64,000 bases of DNA. Source: Beroe forskalii (Eukaryota; Ctenophora; Nuda; Beroida; Beroidae). The notes beneath the pieces were generated by a model. That model had not been told where the DNA came from. It saw only the letters and a program-made list of their open reading frames with translations, and searched no databases. The translations under genes and the position numbers were made by a program. Positions 1 through 13,200 of the stretch are shown here, piece after piece; the stretch's first letter is position 1, and each line of letters opens with the position of its first letter. The stretch covers positions 124,001 through 188,000 of the forward strand of contig WFMF01000048.1 of the NCBI GenBank assembly GCA_011033025.1. Direction: 5' to 3'.

Positions 1-298
1 ACAAACTACAAACACAAACACACGCACAAACACACAAGCACAACCACACGTACAAACTCACAAACACAACCACACGCGCAAACACACAGACAACCTTACG
101 CACAACCACACGCACAAACACACCACACGCACAAACACAACCACACGCACAAACACACAGACACACCACACGCACACACACACACACAACCACAGCCACA
201 AACACACCACACGCGAAAACACACAGACACACCACACGCGCAAACACACAGACACACCACACGCACAAACACACCACACGCACAGACACAAACACAAC

Positions 299-346
<48 letters not shown>

Positions 347-435
347 TACAACCACACGCACAGACACAACCACACGCACAGACACAAACACACAAATACA
401 ACCACTCATACAAACACACAACCACACGCACGTAT
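1..435. repeat. CA-rich simple repeat
   Basis: Degenerate CACA/CCACACGCACAAACA tract with a pure (CA)n core near 303-345. The Val/Cys-rich open frames on the minus strand are a by-product of the repeat. No gene is seen here. Confidence 0.95.
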
Positions 436-1138
436 AGAGCACCTGTTAACGCTAAGAAACTAATTACCAATACACTGCCCGTGTACACACTTATACAGTT
501 TATATATATATAATGGACTTGATAGTTGTTGTGGTAGTAGCTCGTACATTTCATTATGTGTAGCTGGCTCAGCCATACACGATCCCCCGCTCTCTGTGTG
601 GTTTGTTTCTCTGGCGTTTGTTTTGTTTTATAAATGTCTCTCTCCCTTCTCTCTCTTCAGTTCTTCCTTTCTTTCTTAGACTTTCTTCCTTCCTCCTTCC
701 CTTTCCTCACTCTCTTTCTCTTTGTTTCTCACTCTAATTAATTATAAAATTGTATAAAAAGTGTATATTATACAGTTCTAGTTCCAGGAATTAGTTTACT
801 TCTAGTTCCACACTTTTAAATACCCTCTCTCACCCTTGTAGTCAAGGTTGATTAATTTGATTTTATATATTTGCTTGAGCAGTGCTCTATATTTGGTTTC
901 TGAAACCCTTGTACGAGTTGAGTTCAGTTCCTTGAAAATGTTGGTATTATTTCCGTTTTGATTAAATAGAAATTTCTACAATTTGTGTGATCGAAGGAGC
1001 AATCGATTTTTCGCTGTCAAATTATTAAATGGTCAAATTGAATGTTATATTTGAGTATTTGATAATGACAGGAATCTCATTTCCTTGATTGGAAGCTTAT
1101 GTACTTATGTAGCTACCAATTACCTTCTATTTCTATGA
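436..1138. other. Upstream flank, no gene seen
   Basis: AT-rich sequence with a pyrimidine-rich block (about 596-735). It lies upstream of the first recognised exon of the KH-like gene, so it could hold its promoter or 5' UTR, but I see no decisive motif. Confidence 0.4.
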
Positions 1139-1219
1139 ATGGTGACGCCATCATTCTCCTATTTGAGTCAGTACATGGCGTTCAACCAGCATCAGCAGAC
1201 CTACAACAATCATTATCAG
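1139..1219 (+). CDS. KH-like gene exon 1
   Basis: 27 codons starting at an ATG that immediately follows an in-frame stop. Encodes an Asn/Gln/Tyr/His-rich stretch and ends at CAG|GTACGC, phase 0. A further upstream exon cannot be excluded. Confidence 0.6.
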
Positions 1220-4200
1220 GTACGCCTTTTACTCTTCTTTAATGTCTTGATTACATTCTTAATTCTTATATGAACATGATCATTCTGTAATGATCTAGCC
1301 GACTCGTGATTGTTTCCCCTCAGATGCTTTATGAGGGGCCATGTCGTATGGTGATGCACCTCGATAGAGGAGAATTTTACTTACCTTGTATCTATCACCA
1401 CATAGCATGGTCTCGTATTCATTATAATATTATGCCAATGCTGAAACCCTTGAAAATTTGAATAATGAGAACTTTAATTAAGAAGTTTACAGAGCCAACC
1501 ATTGCTGATTATATCTATTTTCTTGATTAGCGATATATCGGAATACCTAGTATTAATTTCATTGAAAAAGGAAAATTAGTACTGAGTACAACTCGTAAGA
1601 GTAAGAATTTCACTCCATTGAAACATTCGTTCGATTAATTGTTCCAAAACTTCGTCAATATTCGAGAATATATGTTTGCTCAGCATCACCGGCAACTATA
1701 TAACCACTTTGTATAAAATGTCTCTGTAGTTGCCTCGTGACGTGGTACAGCTGAGAACTTTATATAAGTCACTGAAATTCTCCAATAATTCGGCTAAGTG
1801 ATGGATTGCTATTTGCTTCCTTCTAGAAATTTCACTCTCTCGATTTCTCTCTGCGGGTGGGCTCTGTTTAAGGTGAAAGTTCTTTAATCCATCGCTGAGT
1901 ACCCTGATTCGAGATTTATTTCCTTGAAAGTTAAGTGCAGTTTTGTAGATAGTAAAAACATTAAATTTCTTGGGTAAGAATGTCACCCCACTGCAACACT
2001 TATTCGATGATTTGTTCAAGTGTTCAAGAAATTCGTCAAATGCTTTAACAACCAGCGGCACTTTGTTTCGATTATAATACGTTTACAATCCCTCGAGTCG
2101 TGATACTGCTGACTTCTTTAATGAATTTCTCCGATAATTCGACAAAGTGGTGGATTACTTCATTTTGAAGAAATTTCACTCTCTGTGGGTGGGCTGTCTT
2201 AACTTGGTCAAAGTTCTTTAATGTGCAACAATCTAAAGTACAAAATGCGTTTAGTCGAACGTTAGGCAACCCAGTATATAATGCAATTCTGTTCGACTGT
2301 GTGTGACACGTGTGTCACGTTTAAAAACTTATCACCCGACACGAAAATTGATAATCAGTTTTCATTAGAATTTGACTAAATGGTTTAGAGAATTATCAGA
2401 TAAATTCCGATTTTCGAAAGAATTAACGAAACGCGCTGTAAAGGCGATGGTGGCAATGAATTGCTGATCACAAATTAGTGAGAGCTTCTTTGGGATAGTC
2501 TCTCTGAAAATGAAGGAAATGCTCTGCTTAATGCCTGAATGTTTTCATTATATATAAGATTAAATACCATGAATTTCTTATTTCCTCATAAAAAGTTCGT
2601 ATTCGGGAAATTATAGAATCCGGGATTTTAGTTAAAAGCAGCTTATATTCGAAATATAACATAACTAATAGGCAGCGATTTTAGTCAAATATAAAATCGC
2701 TATTTAGTGCTGAGACCTCTCACTACTGAAACCTCTTTCCTCTTTGGTAGAACTATTAACATTCTGAGGAGGGCCACAGAAAATTAGGCTGTAAAATCGA
2801 AGGTCAGGTACTCACCTTTGTACCTACTCACCTTTGTACCTATTAACCTACTCACCACCTCCATTATCAGAGCACAGAGCAAGGAATGATGAATCTGAAT
2901 CCCTATGCCCACGAGTTCAATCCCTACCCCGTTAACAACGTGTCCAACCACCACCACCAGTACAAGAACAGCTCATCCGGACCTACCCACGTGAGTAGTT
3001 ATAAGATTTACTGGGAGATCTACCCATATATTGTTTGCACATGCTGCGATCGATGAAGGCGTTGATAAATGCGCGAATTTTGCTGTGCGTGCAACTTACT
3101 TTTCATTGAATTTCTGTCGTATTTTACGCGTTTTTATCGCGGTCGTTCGATCCACGTGCACTCATTTGGGTAAATATACAAGGAATGGCTTCTCAATGAA
3201 TTCACTGAAGTTCTATCTGAAGTCAATATTGTTAAACGTGTCAGTAAAAGATTGAGCCTCTTCTGATTATCTCATTGAGTCTACTCAAAAATGAAATTAC
3301 ATTTTTGTCGTAAAAATCAGACTTCGAAATCATGAAGTTCGCACCATGTCGTTCTGAATAAATACTCATACTGAAGCATGTGTACGGTGCTGATTCAAGT
3401 TCATGGTTAAGATATCAATCTAAATTATACCATAGATAGTCAACAGTGATCTTTTGTCTTTTGAGGTTTTATATAGTTATATTTGTTATTATTTGAAATT
3501 TTAAGCGTATAGTTAAAAGTTGTAATCCTAGATATTCTGATATTATAAGCGATCAAGCAAAGAGGTAGATTAATGAGCAAGTATCTGTCGTAAATATGGA
3601 GCTGAAACTTCCGGATTATTTGCCGGATGACAGAACGTATCAGTGGAGCAGTGGGAGCTCCCAAAGCCATATTAGAATTCTGTATTTTGTAAAGCGTCAG
3701 GAAAGGCTGAAAAATTGTATTTTGAGATGAAAATTTCATGAGTTAAAACTGTTTGGTATTGACATAATATAGGTATGTGCTTTTTACTCGGGCTATCATT
3801 TCAACCCCAATAATGGGCTTCTTTCTATTGTCTGCTTATAACGGGTGCTTGCCACTAACGTATTCCTTGTTATGTGTGCGTGTGCGGCAAGGAATGAGTG
3901 CGTCAAGGAATGAGTGCGTCAAGGAATGAGTGCGTCATTCTGTGCGTCAGTGAAACATCTTGCTAATTACTTTTAATGCTTTTATATTTGATATTTCTTG
4001 TTCTTCTATACACATAGCACACGCAAACATGAGCTGTAGGCACAGCTGAATGTTGATGCGTGTATGTGAGACTAAATATTTTATCATTAAATGGCAACTT
4101 GCATTCGATAGTTGTAGTAAATGCAATTCATTTTCTGTGATGCCCTAATAAGTGCTACATATTTTAACTTATAAGTTAATTTCAAAATAAAATGCAAGAA

Positions 4201-7200
4201 TACTCAGTTTGAGTCCATCTTTTTTAACGGAATGAATTCTGCGAGTACGTATGGTCATATGACGTTCATCAACGACGTCTCGGTAGAGTGTAGAATTACG
4301 TAAATACATAATAAATCTATCCTTCGTATTACCGCTACGAAGAACTATAATCTTTATTTAAATGTTTGACTTGGGAACAGTGTAGCCATTTGCTAGTCCA
4401 TCATACAGCATGAGTCATTAATAAGTTAATATGCGTGCAAGATGCGTTGTAATGAGCAATTGTAATGACGTCATTGTTTTAGATTAGAGTGGTGCGTTGA
4501 TGACGCTGAATCGCCTTGTTTTTTCATCGCCGAGTTTACCGTTCCCATTGCAATATCTCTCCGGGATTTGTGTACAGGATATTTTTAAACATCATTCCCA
4601 TTAGATGCTTTGCGTAAACTTTATTCACGTATATAGACTTCAAGGTGGTTTCCGTAGGTCTGTGAAAAGTGAAAAGTACTGGGAAAACGATATCCCGTTT
4701 TAGAATATACGTAATAAATAATACATGGTAGATTTCCATAGTGATTTTGTTGCAAGAATAGGCCTTTGGTTATAAAATATCTGAACTACCCAAACCGGGG
4801 TTATTGAATCACTTAGAAATACCCATTCTGTGGTTTTATACAGCACACACCATATTGTAAGCTAGCATACAAGCCCATAAACTACGCCGACGCGACACCA
4901 CTTTAATTGGTGGGCTTCATAATATGGTACTTGCAGGCTGCAAAATAATCACTGTACATGTAGGTAACGTTACCAATACTCATGATTTATACGCTCAATA
5001 AGATTGAATCTCCTGATTTATTTGCTCAACCGCTCTCCTTCTTTCGACGTCCATAACGCCTCACCTCTGATATCTGGGCGCTCTTAAATAACTGCTATCG
5101 AAACATTATTAGCAGCTCTAAAATTTGAGGATTTTTTGTGCACTCAAGAGTTTTACACAGACCCAGTGACTTATTCGTGTGTTTCATTACAAGGAAGAGT
5201 TCGCGACTGACTACACAGAATACAAGATCTCTACCCACACCCCCAATAGTGCCCCACCCCCCAGAGCCCAGATAGAAGAAGACAGTCCAGTTATTGAGGT
5301 GAGTTCTTCAGTGAGTTATAGAGGAAGACAACCCAGTTTTAGTGGTGAGTTCTTTAACTTATTAGCTGAGTTTTAGAGGTTAGTTCTGCAACTAATTATA
5401 TATGAAACCCCATTGTTTTTGCGGCGTTTTTCCGTCTGAAAGCATCGCCCCTCTCAACGATTCGGTAGGACTTTACCAATTGGCGCCATTTCCTTTTTCT
5501 GTGCAATTTTTCTGATTCTCTGAGTTTTTCTTTTCCTATTGAAGTCTGTTGGCGTGTTGAGCTTTTGAGGATTCGAGTCTATGAATGGCTGACGACTGTG
5601 TACTAGTAGGCAGATGTATTAAATAATTAGATAACACGGGCGTGCCACGTCCATTTTATACTAATCCTTTTTCCTGTGATTTTCCCCACACCTGCCACAA
5701 AACCAGAATCATTAGCCATTATTGGAGCCCTATTGTGAACTCTTACTGATAGATCATTTGAAAAGTCTTCCTAAAAGTCAGCTGACGACGGTAATCACAT
5801 GATTTTTTAAAAGCTTGTGATGATAAAACTCTCGCATCAGTCATAACGTTTAAACTTCAAGTATATTTCAGTGTATATTTAAGTGTAGTTTGAAGATAGG
5901 AGCATGTCCTTTCACTATGGTGGACTATAATTTTCCTAAACGGAAATTCGGAAGAGCCTCTTGAACTTCTTCCTGTTCAAGTCTATTTAATTGAAATTTT
6001 AGAAATTTAGAGAACTGGCACTAAATTCACTAAAATTTGATGAATGTAAAATGTAGGTGCCGGCTGGTTTATCTAGTATTTTATAAATATTTCGAATTTG
6101 AAGAGGTTATGTCAAATCTGAACTCAACTTTATTTGTATACGTAGTTGGTTTTTTATGCCCTTTGATATTATAGCGACTAAAGTTGAAAAGTCATTGTTG
6201 ATTTATGAATTTGCGATTCAAAAGTTGTCACGGTTATGGCAAAGTAAGTTGAAGGATTAATTGTTCGTAACTTCGATCATTATGTCTCAGACTCGATAAC
6301 CAAGCTTCCACCTTCTCGAATGTTCTTTTGCGTAAGCGCTTTCAACTTGCGAGTAACCAAATGAACCTGTCAGATCACATTATCGCTTTATTGACTACGC
6401 CCCACTATTAATCAATCTTCCATTTCAGGTTTCTGAAGGAGCAGTTACCCTAACCATGCCTCACTTTTACCTAGTTTCATTTCAGGTCCCTGAAGGAGCA
6501 GTAACTATGCCTCAAGTTTACCTTACATTTCAGGTTGCTAAAGGAGCATTAACCGTAACCATGCCTCACGCTTACCTTCCATTTCAGGTCCCTGAAGGAG
6601 CAGTTACCCTAACCATGCCCCATGTTTACCTTCCATTTCAGGTTGCTGAAGGAGCAGTAACCATGCCTCACGCTTACCTTCCATTTGAGGTCCCTGAAGG
6701 AGCAGTTACCCTAACCATGCCCCATGTTTACCTGGGTAAATTCATGATGAACCGGGCTGAGTTTGAGTCTAAGTACGGAGTTTCACTGACGACAAACTCC
6801 AAGGATGGAGGATATCTAATCATAATAACAGGTTAGTTACAAGTTAGTCGTTTGCTAGTAGTTGGTCATTCGTTAGTTGTAAGTAAGTCCAGTGAATGTA
6901 GCTAGCGCTACATTCATAGGGTTCTAAGGTAGAGTGCAATGGAATGAAGGATAGAGTTTGAATAAAAAGGTGGATTCTAGCCTGTCCGCTGATATGGACA
7001 CCTTCATGTAAAAGTGGCAATTTCCCGCTTTTCAGAAATTGGTTAAAATCGAAAATGTTGAATATCTTTGACAATTAACATGATAATCAGTTGAAATTTT
7101 TCAGATATCAGCAAGTGGGTAATTTGAGGATAATGGAATCACTAAAAATACAAAATTTCATTAATAAGGCCCGATTTGATACAAAAACACTTTTTGTGAC

Positions 7201-10200
7201 TTTGCTATCCATTGGAACACTGAATATAAACCATAGAGGCTAAAGGAGGTAACTAGCCCTGTTGATATGTCACTTCTCAATATGTGGCTGATCTGGGGTC
7301 ATGGAAACACATAAATCGCCTCAATATGGTAATTTCAACACACAAAGCTAAATGTGTTGTTATTATCAATAATTTAGCAGCATTTATGCCTTTTTCTTGT
7401 ATAAGAGATAGTGAAAATGTTTGCTATCGCATACAAATCAAAAATTTATCTGAATTAGTTAAAATGGCCGAAAAATGATAATTTATACACAATTGTGATA
7501 TTCTAATCCATTTCTTGGCCAACTAACATTACATTTCTTTTGATATGATTACTAATTGGTTCTTTATTGCATAGCAGTACCTAAAATTCTCGCCAAATAA
7601 AGTGAAGATTTAACTATCAACCACTTACATAGGTTTAAAAACACTAAGTTGTGAATTCTGGAGAGAAAATAATAGAATTGTGTCTTTATAACCATAAACT
7701 TTGGCTATAGGATTGGCAACTCCTGTCAAGATGATTGTAAAGGGTTACTCTTGTCATCCTATTCATTGAAATGTATTAATGATTATATTTGTGCTCAAAA
7801 CTGATAATTTACACACACTTCGGTATGATAGTGACAAAATTATCCAAATTCGGCCAGATAATGAATATTCTGTTTTCTATAATTCCTTAAAATACTGCAA
7901 GATCAATCCAAAGCATTTGGTAACCAAGAAATAACCGAAAATCACTAAAAAAGATCGAAAATGAGGTTTCAAAAACACGTTCTAGCAATAGAGAAGCAAG
8001 TTGTACCACAGGGAAATGTGTCTTAATGCTCCATTTTGGCTTATGATATGAATTTTTTATCCTAGCTAAGCCATCAATTATGTAGTGCCTCACATTTTTA
8101 CCAGCCTTGGAAGCCTCAATTCAGGCCTGGCTTGGAATTGCAGTCTCTAAGAAGAGGCTTGTATCAACTTTAAACTCGTGTTTTTGTTATCATGATTAAT
8201 AAATCAATACAATTTTCAGTAGGTATGGTCCAGTGTACCAGTGCTTCAATTATCTGATAACCCCATTCAAAAACCCAGGCAACTTATGCAACATATTGTA
8301 CTAACATCTAGGATAATAAAAGGACAAAATTACTAACATGTGACCTGCTTGACGGTTGACAACAAACATCCACAGAAATAAAATTGTGAAATTAATCAAC
8401 AGTTCCGATTGTATACATTGACCAGTCGCTAGTGGACACTGTTCATCACTGTTTACAAATGCTATTGCATATTGCTCCTCCTCTGCTAGGGAGCTCAAGT
8501 TTCAGAAACAGGCAACCCCGTTCATATTTGTATGTCAGGTTGCCCAGATCTAGGCAACCCACTGTATTATTGTATGTTGCGTTGCAAAAGCATGTTAGTC
8601 ATTTTCATGTTAGTCCAACAGTGAAGTGGGGAGGTAGATAATCGAATTGGCACTATGTAGAGAGAGCGGGTGTCCTGTTCCTCTCCACGCTATGCTCTGA
8701 CCTATTTCATAATTCAATCAAAATGCTTGCATATTATCCCCAATTCCCATTGATATGCAAGGTTACTCCTTGAAGAAATGTGCCTAAAAATACTTAAGAA
8801 CTTAAGAACTTAAGAATAGCGCTCGGTGGTGGCTGGTTATTGCAGTACGTTCCCATTTTAGAGAGGAGTAGAAACATGTATGAATGTTATAATTATGATT
8901 GTGTGACGACACTGAAACAATACTAACATGACGTCCTTCAAAAATCAGGTTGTACTAACATTACTACAGGTTCTAGAATGGGGTCTGGTAGTTAGATATT
9001 GATAAAAGTGGTTGAAATTCGGATTATAGACCACGTTATCATCTTCATTGCTTGAGGCCTGTGTTTCTGTTATCATTAAAATGGCCGAGATTAATTTAGT
9101 TCTAATTCTTTTCACAGATCAATTTTGGTTTTGATTTTTTCGACATTGTATGCCACCACCACTCTATTTAACGAAGGTCAAGGTCAATTATTGTGTAAAC
9201 TTTGTCTAATGATAATAAAATCACATTCTCTGACAAAACTTGGAATCAGGCAAAATTGCCACTTTTACATGAAGGTGTCCATATGAGGGATCTAAGTGGC
9301 TGTAAGATGATTTGGGGGCGTGGTTACTGGTTTGTGTAGGGACTAGGATTAGATGGAGCTTTTATTCCATTACCAACTTAATTTGATGTATAGCTCGTCA
9401 GTCAATTCCGCAGTAATCTGTATACCTCAAAGTTGACATTTTATGGTTCACGTAATAGGCATTGGTAAATGTCCATTGCTTGATGTCACAGACTACCATC
9501 TGAATTTTACTTGCTCTCTATTGACCTGCAGGTTGTTTCATGTGGTCTCAGTCTTCCAAATGTGTACGTGTGTGTATGTATTGTTTCATGTTTGTATGTC
9601 TGTTTGTATGCCTGTTTGTCCCATTGTACTGGAAAGTTTGTCTGTTTGTTCGTTTGGGTGAAATGGAACATATTTGTGGTATTCTAAAGTTCCTCAGGAC
9701 TACCATAGACTGCTAAATATATGAAATTTGACAGCCTACCCATTACCCTGACCTTTACATGATGCAATGATATAGCTATACTTTAAATAGCTATATTACA
9801 CATGACAAGATCTCCCAGACATAAAGACGTGTTTATGAGGGCTACAATATACAATCATTCAAAGAACAGGAACTTATGTACGATACCAGAGTATATTCCT
9901 TGATGGTTATTGTTACTATACAATCATATTAGAAGGGTGAGCAATATATATATATTGAGAGTTTACTGCGAGCTAGCTTGAGCTGTTAAATGAAAGTATG
10001 TGTAGAATTGTAGAGTTTAGTGAGCTAGCTTGCTGTTAAAGTGTAGAATTGCATGTGATTAGTAGTGTGTTCAGCAGCTGCTAATGTGAGTTCGGGTGAG
10101 TTATACTAGACAGCCCCACCATTGATTATATATGATGAATGTGCGATCATACTGTGAATACACTATACATTGCAATGTTTTATTTAGTAGTGAGTGAGGT

Positions 10201-13200
10201 TGTGCAATGGCGCTGCTGCAATGGTGCATTATGTTGTGTAATGTGTAATAAATATCATGCCGCGCACAGTTTGGAGAGAATGAAATGACGTCATTATCAG
10301 AGGAAAGAGTGGTGTATTGATGACGTCATTATCAGAGTAAAGAGTGGTGTGTTGACGACGTCATTGCCAATTAGTAGGCGTGTGGTTAAAAGGGCGTCAT
10401 CATGGGATGTATTGTGTCAATTGTTCGTATATATACAAAGTTTGTTTCTCAATACCAGATTGCATCATCGTGACTCTGAATTGTTAGATGTTATAATCGA
10501 TCTTGATACCGCACACAGCTGTAGCACAGACTGTACACAAATTAAGAAATTATTGACAGTCAAATTAAGAAATTTTTGAGTACAGATCAGAAGTCTTAGT
10601 GAGTTTGATGGGCTTGAAGTGCGTGGCTTTTGTAAGTGTGAAATGCTGACGAGTTCCTTTGTAAGAAATGAAGAAATAAATTTCACGTCACGCCACCAAA
10701 AGGAACCGTCATCATGAGATCTTGAGGGTGAAAGTATGTTCGTCATCCTGACGCATTTCATAAGGGAGGGGCTGGGACCAGAGTGATTTGTACCCTTTCG
10801 TGCTTTTGATTTTACTGGTGAGGGCGGGGGGCTAAGATTTGAATAAGTGAATATTTGTCTCCTTTTGTCAGTTTTGCACCTAAAATCATCGATGTTGGTT
10901 GGTTGCAGTATGCAGCAGAAATGCCACGTTATGTAAAACAGTTTTTTGGTGCGACTATACATGGTATTATTATAATGCGATTAAGTGGCAACTGGCATTT
11001 AGGAAATGGGTAAGGAGAGAAAGAAATCGAGGGATTTATGTGGCACTTAGGAAGTGAGTAAGGAGAGAAGAAAATACTGAGATTTAGGTGTCATTTAGGA
11101 AGTGAGTTAGGAAACTAGGAAGTACCATTTTACCATGTTCGGTTAATCAGTATTCGCTCATTTAATCCGAGAGCTTGACTCCAACAAACTACTTCCTCCC
11201 ATGCTATGGTTATTTACCATTTTACCATTTTCTCAACCTGGAACCCCAGTCCTTATTCCTGTAATCTTGTAACCACCTCCATCCTTATTCTAATTCTAAA
11301 CCTTCTAATCTGCATCCTTATTCTAATTTTCAGGTACATTTGTTGATTTTCTGTTTAACTATTCCCTGTCTTTCCTCCAGGCGAGAGAGCAGCGGAGGCT
11401 GGCAAGGAGGTGGAAATGATGTGGAACGAGCCAATCACGAACAGTGAAGAGATCACGGAGGGGAAGCACGTTATCAAGGTACGTGTGTACAGGCATCTAT
11501 AATACTAAACTACTATTAGTAGTCGCAGGTCTGCCCCCCCCCCTTTTAAAAAGGGGGCGGGGCTGCGACTCAGGGAGAGGTCCGGGTAGTCCCCCAGAGT
11601 GTCTCACTGTGCTGGAGGATTAGATGGGAACGAGTCCTGGGTATCAGGTTATAAATCTGGAAACTTCTAATAGGTTACTCAAATGCACTGCTGATGATTT
11701 GAAGGTACTTTGCATCTAAAAGTCAGCTTCTTGTAGTAATTAGCGTTGTGGAACTTGGCAATTACAGAGACATATTTTACTTGGAAGTTGCCCAAATATC
11801 TCTGTCGGTTGTTTGAAGGACTTCAGACCATCTCAAACGAACGTTCAACGTAAGCATTACTCCACGCTTTGTGTTAAAGTAACAACTCTCTGATTAAAGA
11901 AGAACAAGTTATAACGAATGTTCTCGAAGCTTTTTAAAACCCAGCTCATCTTGTGACTCGTAATGTTGTATTCAGCTTGATTGCTGCACTTAACGTAGTC
12001 TAGACTCTGTAGTATGCAAATCATAAAATTCTATATTACACTCGATTAAACGCAAACCGTACATCGTCTAGAGCTAACCTCAGTGTGTATAGTGTGAACT
12101 GTACTCACTAGTTTAGTATACCGTCTACTGTTTACACACTCTCCTGTACTGTGTAAACATAGTATGCTGTACACAGTACACTCTAGTGCGCAGTATAAAT
12201 ATCAAACTCCACTGCACTGTACTCCATTAATGAACATAAGAAAATATATTTAATACATTTCTCTCGCCACCGTTCTCAATATCATTTTAAAATCGGTCCA
12301 GTGGTTGAGTTAAAGTCAGGCATTTCAATGCTTTTCTGGCTCAGTGCCAGATCCGTTACATATTATATACTGCTGCCAGCCTCTGTCTCATGTACTACAT
12401 TAGAATATACTGTAATGTCGTGTTCAGGTCGGCAATGGAAAGAGGTATTGTCGCCAATTCACCGTGCCCAGTAAAGATAATGACGTCATTTGAAGCGCCT
12501 ATTTTCTCCTGCGCGCACTGTTCTACACCAGCAATTTATCCAAATATCTTGAGAGAGAGAGAGTTTGTGTGTGTCTCAAGTTTCAATTTCCCACAACACG
12601 AGAGACTGCAGTGTATTTTGTTCACAAGACGTGTGTGTAATGTGTGTATGTGTTTGCATATTATGTGTGCACTGCACTGTGTAGTGTGTATAATGTATAT
12701 GTCTGTGTTCAATGTACACATTACCTGTGCAGTGTACATGCGTGCATGTTTATGCATCTGTGTTCTTATGTGTATGTGTATCACGTGTGTGCATACCTTA
12801 TGTACCATCTCAATTCTCAATTCATTTTATTTTTGTGAGAATTTTTGTAGCTTCTGAATTGGGGAAATGAAAAACAAATTAATGTAAAAGACAACAACGA
12901 AAAATATTGCTTTTCAGTAAATAGCATCGTGGCTGTCGTCCCTGAAATTATCTAATTTATAAGATCTCATACCAAATTAAGTCATCCTCATTGCTTTTCA
13001 CAAATTTTTTGACCAGCTGAACACAATAGCTTGGTCAAAGGTTTAATAACACCGATAGCTGAGTTACGTAATGAACTGAATTACTGTAGTACGTTTAATG
13101 AAATTACCCTGTGTTTTTGGGTGATCTAATGTCATAGTATATGTTGTCAAACCGACAGAATTATTTACTATCCAATATTCATACCTCCGTAATACCTTTG

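Noticed and set aside
58-554. Two Val/Cys-rich frames of 115 and 152 codons
   Set aside because: Translations of the CA-rich repeat with no independent coding signal.
10349-10962. Frames on both strands at the start of duplication copy 1 (and the matching ones at 22314-23125)
   Set aside because: The two copies keep different frames and lengths with frameshifts between them, so there is no sign of coding constraint.
12390-12857. Frames over the TGTG-rich intronic tract
   Set aside because: Simple-sequence composition, and overlapping frames on both strands.
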